From positions 3,384,328-3,448,327 of the forward strand of contig CM037586.1 in assembly GCA_021018995.1 (NCBI GenBank): 64,000 bases of DNA. Direction: 5' to 3'. A model generated the notes under the pieces. The model saw nothing but the letters and a program-made list of their open reading frames with translations, was not told the origin of the DNA and did not search any database. The stretch is from Chloranthus sessilifolius (Eukaryota; Streptophyta; Magnoliopsida; Chloranthales; Chloranthaceae). This document shows positions 1 to 10,789 of this stretch, piece by piece; the first letter of the stretch is position 1; each line of letters opens with the position of its first letter. The translations under genes were made by a program, and so were the position numbers.

Positions 1-1587
1 GCGACTTCGCAAACCATGAACGCCGAGATCGTCAGATTCGAACAGTTGAGGGAAGAGTATCCCGAGTGCCGGGATTTCGGGATGGAATACAACGCCCTCC
101 TTAGCGATCCGACTAGCACACACTCTACGTATACGCTGTAGGATGGGTATTTGTTCAAAGGTGGCCTTTGCATCCCTCGCACATCATTGCGTGACTTCCT
201 CATTTGGGAGTTACATGCCGAAGAGATAACCAGACATTTCAGGCATAATAAGACCATTGCACTCGTAGAGGATAGGTTCTTTTGGCCTAGCCTGATGAGA
301 GATGTCGCCCGAGATTCAAAACAATGTCGTATTTGCCAAGTGTCCAAATAGAATAAGCAGAATACTGGCCTGTACACCCCTTTACCCGTGCCACACACAC
401 TATGGTAAGACATCTCAATGGATTTCATGCTCGGACTCCTAAAGACTCCGAGGAAACATGATTACATTTTTGTTGTAGTGGATCGATTCTCCAAAATGGC
501 CCACTTTATCTCGTGTTCCAAAATCTCCGATGCATCACATATTGCAAAACTATTTTTCGAGGAGGTAGTGCGTCTTCATGGGTTGCCTAAGGCCATCGTG
601 TCAGATAGGGACGTCAAATTTATTAGCTATTTTTGGAAGACCCTTTGGCACATGATGGGCACCATGCTCCAATTCTCGTCAGCTTATCATCCTCAAACAA
701 ACGGCTAAACCGAGGTCACCAATAGGAGTTTAGGGAATTTCCTTCATAGTCTCATCGGTGAACATGTTAGGACCTGGGATTTCGCCTTGTCCATAGCCGA
801 GTTTACCTACAACAATTCAGTCAATAGGGCCATAGGCCTGAGTCCCTTAGAGGTTATACACGGCCATAGGCCTAGGACACCTTTAGGTTTGATCCCCATG
901 TCTGTATAACCTAGTGTCTGAGTCCACAGATACATTCCCACAGCACATTCAAAGCTTGCATGCAAAAATTAGACAAAAGATTAATTCAAGCAATGATCAA
1001 TATAAATTATCAGCAGATTCTCACAAGTGTTTCCAAGAATTTCAGGTGGGTGATCAAGTGATGGTTCGGATTAGGCTTGAACAATTCCCATCAAGATTCG
1101 CAAAGAAGCTCCAATCCCGAGGCACTAGACTATTTAGAATTGTGGCTAGGAGTGGTACTATTGCATGTGTTTGAGCTTCCTCTAGGTACAGGAGTTAGTG
1201 CAATGTTCAATGTGGAAGATCTAGTACCTTATCTAGGCTCAAACCCACCTCCTGAAAATTCATTCCAAACCTCTCATATCCCCGACTCCAACCCAACCAT
1301 ATAGCCGATACCCCTTCCTTCCTCAAGCAGACAGAGAAAAGAGATGATTGAAGGGATATTAGATGATCTTGTGGTATCTACCCATGGCGGCAAAATACTT
1401 GGTTAAGTGGATGGGTAAGCCGTATTCAGAAAACTCTTGGATCAGTGGGGACGAAGTTCGTCAATTAGACCCTGACATGCTCGATCGCTATCAGGACCAC
1501 AATTCATCGGTGATGAAGCTCTTTTGGTCTGGGGGAATTTACGGGGACGCCGACATTGGATTTGGGCCTTATCGCATATACCGGTGA
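1..1587 (+). pseudogene. Ty3/gypsy chromovirus pol remnant: integrase and chromodomain
   Basis: 3' half of a chromovirus polyprotein; in a live element integrase inserts the cDNA and the chromodomain reads chromatin. The frame is open from base 1, so it begins outside the window. In order: the RNase H to integrase linker (1-140), the zinc-binding H2C2 domain (H-x-H, then C-R-I-C near 330-345), the integrase core with the family's D (MDF at 418), D (SDRD near 600) and E (TEV at 709), the C-terminal region (VGDQVMVRIR near 1047) and a chromodomain (YLVKWMGKP near 1395, DPDMLDRY near 1470). It is dead: stops at 139, 349, 406, 706 and 907 lie in one otherwise continuous frame. The frame then shifts near 907-914, again near 1150-1165, and the chromodomain follows in another frame. 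Several stops are single-base changes from Gln or Glu codons expected there. Clade assignment below chromovirus is uncertain. Confidence 0.9.
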
Positions 1588-2395
1588 TAGAGGAAACAAG
1601 AGTGCCACAGCTTCGAAGAGGGCCTAAAGTCGTCGATACACGATGGACATCCATAACCTCCAGGACAGACGCCCATAAAATGGAGGCATGTCTGTTTCAT
1701 GAACTCTATAGGCGATGGACATCTGTGGATTTAGGACGGACGGGCGGACGTGAAAATGCAGCTCTTTGTTTCAAAAGGACGGACGCCCGTGAACCACGGC
1801 TTCTCTAGACTCCGTAAGCAACGGACGTCCGTGAAACACGTCCGCCCAGTGATGGAATTTAATTTTTCTTAGCAAAATTTGTCATTTTTAGTATTTTATT
1901 ATTTTAGGATTCTTTTATTTTGAATTAAGGTTTGATTGCCTATATAAAGGCCTTTGTAAACACATTTATTATTGATTGATGATTAATAAAAAGAGGTTTT
2001 GCTTAGGGCTTGAGATAAGCTTGCATGGAGAGTGATTCTTCTTTTCTGAGAAGGTTTGGTGAGAGGCCAAGGGTGTGATGCCCACATGTCTTTATTTTTA
2101 TATCTCCATTTCTCTATCTCTATCTTTTTCCCAATCATTTTTTTGCCTATTTTGCCTAATTATTCCAAAAACCCTAAAACCCTAGTATTCATTAGATCCA
2201 TTGGATCTTTCTGGATCAACCGGCCCTAGTAAGGTCTCATGATTCCACCATCGATCGACGAACGGACGCCGTAATCTGGAGGCTAGAATTTCATCTCTAT
2301 GATCGGTCCTACCGCAAAACTAACGAGACTCGCGCATCGGACTGGACCCTAGCCGGATCTCACGCTATCTACTAATCAAAAATCTATGAACTATC
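1588..2395 (+). repeat. Probable chromovirus LTR
   Basis: This non-coding stretch follows the chromodomain and reads like an LTR. A U3-like part (1640-1850) repeats the motif GGACGyCCGTGAA several times. A TATA box (TATATAAAGG, 1941-1950) is followed about 40 bp later by AATAAA (1985-1990), as expected for U3-R-U5. I cannot fix the 5' edge. The 3' edge is put just before a primer-binding-site-like sequence at 2396. Confidence 0.6.
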
Positions 2396-2407
2396 TGGTA
2401 TCATGAT
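2396..2407 (+). other. Primer-binding-site-like sequence (tRNA-iMet)
   Basis: TGGTATCATGAT differs at 3 of 12 positions from TGGTATCAGAGC, the usual plant primer-binding site complementary to initiator tRNA-Met. A primer site normally follows a 5' LTR, yet this LTR lies downstream of pol. That suggests a tandem element or recombined LTR, or chance similarity. Confidence 0.4.
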
Positions 2408-3274
2408 AATTTTTGCAATTATGTCTAAATCAATTTGTTTAATTTTGGCAACTGTTCATCGCATCATCATTCAAGAGTTTTAGGGTCGTTGTCCCGCGTC
2501 ACAAGTCCTTACTCGATGTGGGACTTTACAGTTAGGCTACATCAGCTCACTTGATGATTTAATAAGACGACATGGAATGGTCAAGTAAGTGTGCCATGTG
2601 GCAAAACAAGTGCATAAATGAGCTTCCTATCTATTGAAGCAGGTGAACTAAAACTTGAGATAACAGAATCCTAATTCTAGTTTTTTGAAATGTAAAACAA
2701 GTGCTTTACAGTAAAGGCATGAAGTTCAACTTGTAATCCAACGCAGGAAAAAAAAAAAAACTGAATTTAGATCTCAGCTAAACAATAAAAGTATACAACA
2801 GATGGAAGTCCATATATATGCAAAATAAATCAATTTCTCATGAGATTATGTTTACACATTCACCTTTATACATCTAAACAGTCACGTATAAAATAAAAAT
2901 AAAAAACCAGTACATTTTCACATCAATCTACCGCCAATCAACAAACGGTAGGGCAAAAAAAAACAGATCAATAACAAGCATTTAAGATAGAAAAATAAAA
3001 TAACTAAAATATTTTTGTAAAAAAAGACACTAAGATCAATTTCGTTCAAGAGATCTCACCACGAAAATTTTCAAAACAAGGCATCTGAGAATCCACAAAT
3101 CCTCATAGACTAAGATAAGCTACCAACAAATCCGCATTTTTTTATCATAAATGAAAATCTAAAAAATCAAACGACACTACGACTCTCAAAAAAAAATGCA
3201 TTTACTAGTAAAAACAAAAACCTAAAAAATAAACTAACATTTATTATAAATAGAAAATCTAACTGATCTCTCAC
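2408..3274. other. AT-rich stretch without recognised gene
   Basis: No convincing coding sequence on either strand. The right part (about 2700-3274) is A-rich and would be intron 2 of the DUF4057 gene if that gene continues leftward. I looked for its next conserved exon here and found none. Confidence 0.5.
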
Positions 3275-3578
3275 CTTATCAACAAGCTTTCAGCTTCTTC
3301 TTCGGTCATCTGCCCTCCGAACATCACCGAACTGATCCCGCCGGCCGGCTGAAAATTTTTCCATAAAAGAAACCTTTATAAGTGGCCGGAGCGTCGCTAA
3401 ACCCTAAAAACTCATCCATTGTGGCCGGAAAAAAATCTACCTGGTGCGCACGGTTCGTCGGACGCCAACCTGGAGTCGCTGGATCGATCGCCGGAGAACC
3501 GGCAGGTGGATTTTCCGACCAAGTGAGGAGATCTGCGGTGGAAGTGTGGGGTTTTCTCACGGGGGTATTTCTGTCCAT
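3275..3578 (-). CDS. DUF4057-family protein, first two exons (partial gene)
   Basis: The conserved N-terminus of the plant DUF4057 family, of unknown molecular function. Exon 1 (3578-3441, 46 codons) starts MDRNTPVRKPHTSTADLL and contains TWSENPP. It ends on CAG followed by a GT donor at 3440. A 92-bp intron ends in TTTTCAG, and exon 2 (3348-3275) encodes PAGGISSVMFGGQ then MTEEEAESLL, stopping at a GTGAG donor at 3274. The exons join in phase, and the residues on both sides of the junction match the family (…HQ-P..GIS.V.FGGQ). Upstream on the minus strand (3620-3680) is a CT-rich leader typical of plant 5' UTRs. Later exons are not seen: the gene may continue left of the window behind the retrotransposon, or be truncated. 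Family recall is from memory, without a search. Confidence 0.75.
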
Positions 3579-3780
3579 TTTCTTGGTTCTGGTTTTCTGG
3601 TTTTTCTTTATGAGAGCGAATGCATGGATAAGAAGACGAAGAAGAAGAGAGATTTTGATTTGGTTTCTCTTCTCTTCTTGATGAACTTAATAAATAAATT
3701 AAAATTTTAAAAAATAAAAAAGAAAATAAATAAATAAAATAAAAAAGGTGATGACGTGGCTGCTCGCTCTGTGTGTCTTC
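3579..3780 (-). promoter_or_regulatory. Putative 5' leader and promoter of the DUF4057 gene
   Basis: On the minus strand this is a CTTCTTCTTC-rich leader with a short upstream ATG, preceded by AT-rich sequence. This is the usual look of a plant 5' UTR. No clear TATA box was assigned. The call depends on the DUF4057 exons being correct. Confidence 0.4.
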
Positions 3781-4226
3781 TACACTACGAGTAGATCAGT
3801 GGACTATATAATTATAACTGATTTTGAATTTGAATTTAAATTTCGGTTTGGGCTCGCGTTAACACCTGAGCTGACCGGCATGTGCCGGTTAACGTTACGG
3901 GATTAACCGGTTTTGCTTAGTCAACTGCCTGTAGAGTAGTCGGGCTGTCAAATGGGCCGGACCGGTCCGGATCTAGAATTTGCATTGCCCTGGCATTAGC
4001 ATTAGGCGGGCCTTCATATGGTAATCTTAGTCCTAGTTAACATGATTAGCTCTATCCCAAGCTTGGAGCTTTCGAAATTTACCTTTGTCATTTTTTGTTG
4101 TTGTTTTTATTCTGTTATATGAAAGAATAATAGCTCTATTTTTAAAATTATCAAATTAACCCTTAAATCTAGCTATCTATTAAGAATGATCTAAGGGTTA
4201 GAAACACGAATACATTTGATATAATA

Positions 4227-4231
<5 letters not shown>
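3781..4231. other. Intergenic sequence
   Basis: No gene recognised. It includes a GC-richer patch of GGCCGGACCGG type near 3950-3980 and otherwise ordinary AT-rich sequence. Confidence 0.4.

Positions 4232-4312
<81 letters not shown>
4232..4312. repeat. Microsatellite (TA)n(GA)n
   Basis: Uninterrupted TA repeats to 4280 followed by AG repeats to about 4312. Confidence 0.95.
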
Positions 4313-4315
<3 letters not shown>

Positions 4316-4545
4316 TAGGGTTGGGTCGGGTCTTCACATATTGTAGCCCGACCCTAAATTTTAGGGCTTTTGTTTTAAAGGCCCATGCCATGTCTTAGGG
4401 CCCTCAAAATTTGGCCTTAGCCCTAACATTTAGGGTAGGGACAAGCTTTTAGGGCCTGACAATCCTACCTACTGGGTAATGGGGGGATGTGAGTTTGGGT
4501 ACCTCTATTTACACTTACCAGATTATTGGCGGGCGCCTATACTGA

Positions 4546-4806
4546 AAACCGTTGACAACATTGAATCGGACGGGGGAGATCAATTTTCATCCCAGTCTTC
4601 CACACCAATCATTTTTTTATTTTCTGTGGCATTGGTTCAAGTAGCATGAATCACACTGAAACATGATTTTAGGATTACTTTTTGAGATTTAAACCACGTG
4701 GAAACAAAAATTGATAGTTTGATGATATGTCCATGATCTAAAGATCCGTTGTGTGGAAGATTGCAATGAAAAATGGTCTCCATCGTATGATTCAAACCAG
4801 TCAAAT
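4546..4806. mobile_element. Long-TIR element, family 1 (TTGACTGCTTTGAATC ends)
   Basis: The two arms are inverted copies. The left arm (4550-4610) contains GGAGATC..TTTTCATCCC then TCTTCCACAC. The right arm (4735-4805) contains GATCCGTTGTGTGGAAGATTG and ends near CAGTCAA. The same arms recur at many places in this window. No coding capacity. Superfamily unassigned. Confidence 0.6.
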
Positions 4807-4816
4807 GAGTTTAAAG

Positions 4817-4985
4817 CATGGTTCAAAATTTCGGCCGAAACTAAAACCGAAATTATCGCTCAGATTTGTGTGGAGACCAAAATTTCGGCCGAAATTCAAA
4901 TTATCGGCCAAATTTTCATTTTCAGTCTTAGTTTCGGTTTCGATCATGCTCGAAACTGAAATCAAACACGATATTTTGATCTTTG
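4817..4985. mobile_element. hAT-type MITE, AATTTCGG family, copy 1
   Basis: A 169-bp element starting CATGGTTCAAAATTTCGG and ending TTTTGATCTTTG, with internal CGGCCGAAA palindromes. It is flanked by a perfect 8-bp duplication GTTTAAAG (4809-4816 and 4986-4993). Eight-bp duplications and ends of the CA…TG type fit the hAT superfamily. Confidence 0.85.
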
Positions 4986-5222
4986 GTTTAAAGTGTGGGT
5001 GCCCTCAGTAATTTTGTAGGCACAAATACAGCTACGTTCTACTAATTATAAATTTCCCTTAAGCGACTGAAAATGCCCTTGAATCTTAAATTTCATGTTC
5101 TTCTTATTTCTTACTAACGCCTAATTGACAATCAGAAAAGGTGTTTGTTGCCTAGATGGAGCATTTGCATTTAAGCATCAAATGCTGTTGTTTGTTGCCA
5201 ATTTCTTTTTTAATGGTGGGGC

Positions 5223-5289
5223 CAAGGATCAAAATTTCGGCCAAATTTTCAATTTTCGGCCGAAATTTTACTCGAAATTTTGATCCTTG
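5223..5289. mobile_element. hAT-type MITE, AATTTCGG family, copy 2
   Basis: A 67-bp, almost wholly palindromic element (CAAGGATCAAAATTTCGG … TTTTGATCCTTG) with an 8-bp duplication GGTGGGGC on both sides (5215-5222, 5290-5297). It is the smallest copy and consists of little more than the two ends. Confidence 0.85.
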
Positions 5290-5404
5290 GGTGGGGCTAC
5301 TCTCACCCGTTTTGGGAGCAACGACTACACAATTTTGCGGGACGAAAATCATTAATTGCTTGGAATCAAATAATGTAATTTTTTTTTTGTCTCAATCTTC
5401 AAAA

Positions 5405-5520
5405 AAATGATTTTAAGATCATGGCGCATCTGACAGTCAGATTTTGATTCCACATAACACACGTCATGTTCTTAAATTCTAGAGTGGGAAGATTGAAATG
5501 AAAAACAATTCCGATCATAA
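5405..5520. repeat. Family 1 long-TIR element fragment
   Basis: Degenerate copy containing AAGATCATGGCGCATCTGAC and GGGAAGATTGAAATGAAAAA, both shared with full copies at 9635 and 48360. Confidence 0.45.
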
Positions 5521-5695
5521 AAAATAGTATGCTCCTTACTCCAAAAACAGGTGAGAATAATGGTACCCATTTTTATTTTCTTATTAAGAATTAAACTTGA
5601 AGCTGTTGGTCTTCACTCATTATTAAAATAAAGAGAGACTACAAATGATCATTATAAAAGTACATCTAATCTTTCAAGAGAGAGGTAGTGGAGTG

Positions 5696-5795
5696 CATGG
5701 TTCAAAATTTCGGCCGAAATCTGAAGATTTGGGCCCAAATGTTTCAGTTTCAGTCCCCAGTGAAACCGAAACGAAATCTGATAGTTTGATCCTTG
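5696..5795. mobile_element. hAT-type MITE, AATTTCGG family, copy 3
   Basis: A 100-bp element beginning CATGGTTCAAAATTTCGG and ending TTTGATCCTTG. It has a perfect 8-bp duplication GTGGAGTG (5688-5695, 5796-5803). Confidence 0.85.
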
Positions 5796-5822
5796 GTGGA
5801 GTGTGGTAGTTGATCACCCCAA

Positions 5823-5834
5823 GCTCTGGTACCA
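5823..5834 (-). other. Minus-strand primer-binding site beside an LTR edge
   Basis: On the minus strand this reads TGGTACCAGAGC, one base off the tRNA-iMet primer site. The TG at 5837 would be the end of a minus-strand LTR extending rightward. Copy 4 of the AATTTCGG MITE (6073) lies within that sequence. The far LTR edge was not found. Confidence 0.4.
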
Positions 5835-6072
5835 ATTGTTAAGTTAACCATAGATTAAGCCATGTATCACACAATCGAAGTATCAGATGATGCAAATCGA
5901 TATTGATATTCTCTTTCTTCTTGAACGATAAAGAGAATGCCCGATTCGCCCAATTTCACCAAATTTGAACCAAACCAAACCTCGAACCAGTTAAATCGAA
6001 CCTCAAACCAGTTTGCATTGAACCAGGGTTTGCATGATGCACAAGTCGAATCAAGTACCTAATACCACCTCT

Positions 6073-6245
6073 CAAGGATCAAAATTTCGGCCGAAATGAC
6101 CAAAATTTTAGCCGAAATTATCGATTTTGGTCCCCACTGAAATGATAATTTGGACCGAAATTTCACTCCAAATTTATATGAGACCCAAAATTTTGGTCAA
6201 ATTTTCGATTTTTAGCCAAAATCTTCCCGAATATTTTGATCCTTA
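6073..6245. mobile_element. hAT-type MITE, AATTTCGG family, copy 4
   Basis: A 173-bp element from CAAGGATCAAAATTTCGG to TTTTGATCCTTA. It has a perfect 8-bp duplication CCACCTCT (6065-6072, 6246-6253). Confidence 0.85.
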
Positions 6246-6253
6246 CCACCTCT

Positions 6254-7763
6254 TGTTTAGTGATGACCCGAGGGATTAATAGCCTTTATATTCATACACA
6301 ATGTGGGACACGGAGCTTTAACAGAAAAGTTGGTATGATGTATCTGACTGCAACCTGCCAAATGTCAAAACATGGAAGTGCACAATTATTTGTGACTGCC
6401 AAAATTGTAGACACTATGTTTTTGACCTTTCACTAATTCTATGCTAAAAATATATTTACACCTCTCAAAGTTGTGGAGGGAGCACTGATTTCATGTCACT
6501 CTCTTTTCCAAAAGGTCTAACTAAGGTGCACAATTATTTATGAGCTTACAAATTAATAAAACTACATTTTGACATTCAAAAATATCTATGCTTATCCTAA
6601 GAGCGTCTCCAAGGGAACACTAAATCCAGGTTGAAGCTTGAAACAATTAAATAAAAGACTAGTCTATAATTGATGTCCACTCACAGTTTACATATCTTTG
6701 TGATTGAATGATTTATATGGACTTCAAATGCATGAAAATCCGTACAAGTCACTCAATTACAGGGATATGTGGACTACGATATCCACTCATGATGAGTGGA
6801 CACCTATTATAAACTAACTCTAAAAAAAAAAAGTAATGGAAACATTTTTTACTCCAACGCCACACATCATATCTAAGGTGAAAAAAGTCCATCGGTCTCA
6901 TACATTATTAATTAACATACCACAATAAAACCATTATTCGTTATAAAATTAAATTTTAATTCAAATAAAAGAGTTAAAAAATAATTTGCAGTATTATTTT
7001 ATTGTTAACATAGTTAAAAAATAGAAAAGGGAAATATAACGTATATATTTTGAAATAGGCTTCAGTATAGACATTATTTTTTCCATGTAAGCATTTCCAA
7101 TTGCTACCTTTTACATAGTCCGTTGGAGTTGTTCTAAGGTTGGTAGAGCGAGATTGGCCAAAGCATAAATCCAAAGGAAGTACACTTTTTTTTTTATAGA
7201 AATCCACAGGAAGTACTCAGGTCAAGTACTTAATACCTTCTTTCACTTAGTATTCCGTATAAAGGTCCAATTATGTATTGTTCAAAAGATCATCGTTAGT
7301 TCTTGGCATAATTATTAAAATAGGATTGGAAATATAAAGTTTTGCAGTAATATACCAAAATGAAATTTTTTTGTATAATCAGGATGCATCATATTCCAGT
7401 GTCTTTGAAATCCGTAAATATTAGTTTGAAATTTGTGAATATTCAAAATTTTAAACCCAAAAAACCCGTACAATCCTGATTACGCTAAAAATTTTAAAGT
7501 AGTATAATAGTAGCAAACTTTTATAACATGAATCCCCTCTTCGCTAAGTGCCCTTAATTCTCCACAGAAAAAATTTAAGAATTTGTCTGCAACGTGCTGA
7601 CGGCCCATTGCAGACAATAAGCTCATGTCTTATTATCTATTAATGTATAATGACTGGTTGACTAAAAGTTCATGCTAGATTCCTTAGAGTCAAATTTTTT
7701 TCCTTTATGTGAGCAACTATGGTTATAGACCGCTCATTGCAGACAATGACCTCATCTCTTAAC
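6254..7763. other. AT-rich intergenic sequence
   Basis: No gene, RNA gene or clear repeat was recognised on either strand. Short open frames here have no family resemblance that I can see. Confidence 0.4.
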
Positions 7764-8028
7764 CAAGGTATGAAAATCGGTGTCGATCTTGAGTATCAGT
7801 TTGCCCAAAACTGATACAACTTGGCTGATGCCGATATGTATTGGCCGATACTGATACGTATTGGCCTATTTAAAAATTTAAAAAAAAAAGAAAAACTCTA
7901 TGTCTCGGTCGAAACCAAGACGTATCGGCCGATACAATATCAAATGCCCGAGATGGATACCGATATGTATCGGTATCAGCCAATTTTATACCGATATGTA
8001 TCGGTATCAGTTAATTTTTGATACCTTG
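7764..8028. mobile_element. Foldback element (CAAGGTAT…ATACCTTG)
   Basis: A 265-bp element with ends CAAGGTATGAAAATCGG and TTTTTGATACCTTG, packed with palindromic ACCGATATGTATCGGTAT motifs. Flanks CTCTTAAC and CTTATTAC match at 5 of 8 positions, so a decayed 8-bp duplication is possible. The ends resemble those of the AATTTCGG family, so it may be a second hAT-type MITE. Confidence 0.6.
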
Positions 8029-8440
8029 CTTATTACAGTTATACATGTCCAACGAAAAGCTGACCGAAAGACATACACAGGTAGAAAGTTCATTCTAGAT
8101 TGATTTTGACTTTATTATGAATTAATTTTTTTATTTAAATTTATGGAGTTTTATTATCTGTTCAATTATCATTTCCCTTTTTTCAAAGCCTATCTTTTCG
8201 AGCTTTGCAAATTATGATGTTATTGTAACTTATTATATGAGGAGTTAGTGTCAACCCATCATGTGGATTAAACCAGTCTGACACATCTAAGTTCTAAGTG
8301 ACCGAGCACAGACTTTGATGCATTAGAAGCCCGTGCGTGTCATGCAATCACATTCATGATAGGTGGACACTCATTATAAACTAATTAGTAATTATATATA
8401 ATCTAGAAAGATTGTAAGATATTAAAGAAAATTTGACTTG

Positions 8441-8550
8441 CACTATAAAATATAAGACTATTAGCGGCAGTCGAAAACCACCGCTATTAATAAAAAACTG
8501 TCGCTAATAGTTTTAATAGCTTTTTGGTTAATAGCAACAGTTTTGTAGTG
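8441..8550. mobile_element. CACTA-type MITE, copy 1
   Basis: A 110-bp element with ends CACTATAAAA and TTTTGTAGTG and a 3-bp duplication TTG on both sides, as for CACTA (En/Spm) elements. The interior carries TTAGCGGCAG and its inverted form. Confidence 0.8.
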
Positions 8551-8689
8551 TTGGTACTAGGTTTAGTCGCAGGGTTTGAGCGTATAGCGCACTAAACCTA
8601 AGCTTAAACTCAATTTGGATGGCTCTATTTGCACCCACAAACTCTAGCGTGCCCACCCTTGCTGACAACCATAGCACTTGATTTTCGGG

Positions 8690-8830
8690 CTACTTTTTGG
8701 GATGTGTGTCATATGGAATCAACATTTGGGTTGTTTGATTAGACACCCATAATCTTAAGATCTACTGTTAAGTAAGGTAGGGATAAAAGTGATCTCTACT
8801 GTAAGATTCAAAGCGGTCAATAGTTTCTGA
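8690..8830. repeat. Family 1 long-TIR element, right-half fragment
   Basis: Contains GTGTGTCATATGGAATCAAC, AATCTTAAGATC and ATTCAAAGCGGTCAA in the same order as the right half of the full copy at 9635-9920. Confidence 0.5.
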
Positions 8831-8839
8831 TAGGAGCGC

Positions 8840-9060
8840 CCTAGAGGTTTAAGCTTCCGGTGTTATATAGCACAAGGTTGTGATCAATCTAACTCATGAA
8901 AATGGAAGGTTGTTATTGGAATCGATCTCACGTCTCAAAATTACGACCATAAGAGGATTCATACCTTCCGATCACAACACTTTAAAGCTCTATCGTAGAT
9001 ATGGGAACATATGGTCCGTGCCAAAGTAGTATAATCAATTGTTCAAATCCGCTAATACTT
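8840..9060. repeat. Unclassified repeat, also at 34500-34640
   Basis: ACGACCATAAGAGGATTCAT, a run on Ser/Thr-like unrelated sequence, then CTATCGTAGATATG recur in order at 34560-34630. The repeat type was not determined. Confidence 0.35.
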
Positions 9061-9634
9061 CGTAGTTTGAATTTAATTGAAATGATTGCCTGTCATATGG
9101 ATATGAATTGAAATTATAATTTCAAAAGTAAAAACCAAGAAAGTTGAGATTCTCTTATTTCCAATTGTAACAAATAGGGTTGAACTTGATATCTAATGCA
9201 ACCTGGTTGGAACTGACCATTGCCGACCTGTTCACTCTCAAGCATGAATGGGTAGCGTCCTTATGCTAGAATAGTTAAACTTAATTATAAAATTGATATA
9301 CAGGGCTGTCATGAAAGATTTATGATCGGCCAAGTATTAATGGTTGCATTTAATTTGACATAACCCTTGAACTTAAACAATGCCCATTTCAAATCTTATT
9401 TTTACTTTCTTTTCTCTCTTTTCTCTTTTGGCATTCATCAAACGTAAAGCAATTGAGCGAGGCCATAGCATAGCAATAATGAGCCTTACCACGTGCAAGA
9501 TAACTCCCACAATACTCAAACTCAGATTCCATTAAAAATAAAAATAACAAAGGGTTTTGGTATTTGCGACAAAATATTAGTTACTTATAACCAGGGTTTT
9601 TGCATGTGAGAGCGGTTGACTAAGTTGAATTAAA
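9061..9634. other. Intergenic sequence
   Basis: AT-rich, with no gene or repeat recognised. Confidence 0.4.
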
Positions 9635-9920
9635 CAATAGAGATCACTTTTCATTTAAACCTTCTAAAAAGTTGATCTTGAGATCATGGTGCACCTATCA
9701 GACGGTCTGGTGTTTAGTCGATGTAGCATACATCTACGAAAGTGACCCAAGAACCTCTGGTCATAATATGCCAATGATCATGATCACCTTCGGGGAAGTG
9801 TGTCACATGGAATTAATATTTTTGCTGTCTGATAGATGAGCCACGATCTCAAGATTTTTTGTGTGGAATAATAGGATGAAAAACAATCTCCATCACTTGA
9901 GTCTAGGTAGTCAACCACTA
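9635..9920. mobile_element. Family 1 long-TIR element, full copy
   Basis: Both arms are present. The left arm has GAGATCACTTTTCAT then TTGATCTTGAGATCATGGTG. The right arm has CACGATCTCAAGATTTTTTG then GATGAAAAACAATCTCCATC. Outer ends read GGTTGACTA and TAGTCAACC. The central part is also inverted (GTAGCATACAT… and …GTGTGTCACATGGAATTAA). Non-coding. Confidence 0.65.
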
Positions 9921-10663
9921 TCATGAGAAAATCTTAATTGTAGGTAAAGGTAATTTGATTGCAAATACCAATACCCTAAAAGAAATTTTAAACTTGGAGA
10001 ATCCAAAGCTTCCAATTCTGCCAAAGTTGAATCCCTACGTCCTTATTGTTGGCTATCTTTATTGTTGGCTATCTCTTTTTCTGAATTTATTAAAAAAAAA
10101 AACCAATAATACCATAGTTGTTTGTAAACTTTAGATGGTTACTTTTTTTTTTTTTTTTCTTCTTTAATAATGTAGTCTCAAATGATCCAGACAGGGATGT
10201 GGCCATGACTGTGTTTCATTGCGGGCAAATAATTATTCCATATTTTAAAAAAAATTGTATAGTCTAACAACTAAATAAAAACCAGTTGTAAACGATAAAA
10301 TATATCGATATAATTTTCATATTAACTAATCCCAACAAAAAGAGAATTCGTACAAAAATGTCATTTAATAAATGGTGCCTCACAATTTTCGTCAACAAGG
10401 TTTCATGTTCTGAAAATATTTGAGGATTGTCTCATTATTGAGACTCGCGGCAGATAATTTAAGAAAGCTATATATGCTTTACCTGTCAGGCAGATAACCC
10501 CTTTAATATGTTGTGTATACAAAAATAAATGGAGATCGATAGTATATATAAGATTAGGTTCTGCTAACTGAAAAAGTTCCTTAAATAATCATCTAGGTCG
10601 GAGATTTTTGGAGAATCATTAAGACTTGATTAGAGATTAAAATTGAGTACAAGATATAAGCAA
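9921..10663. other. Intergenic sequence
   Basis: AT-rich with several A or T runs (10084-10160). No gene recognised. Confidence 0.4.
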
Positions 10664-10786
10664 CACTAAAAAAACATAAGATTATTAGCGGCAGTTTTTT
10701 ATTAAAAAAACTGTTGCTATTAATCCTATTACTATCAAAAACTGCCATAGCATCAAGTATAGCTGAAACACCTTATTTTTATAGTG
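10664..10786. mobile_element. CACTA-type MITE, copy 2
   Basis: A 123-bp element, ends CACTAAAAAAACATAAG and TTATTTTTATAGTG, with the 3-bp duplication CAA on both sides. It carries TTAGCGGCAG like its relatives. Confidence 0.8.
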
Positions 10787-10789
10787 CAA

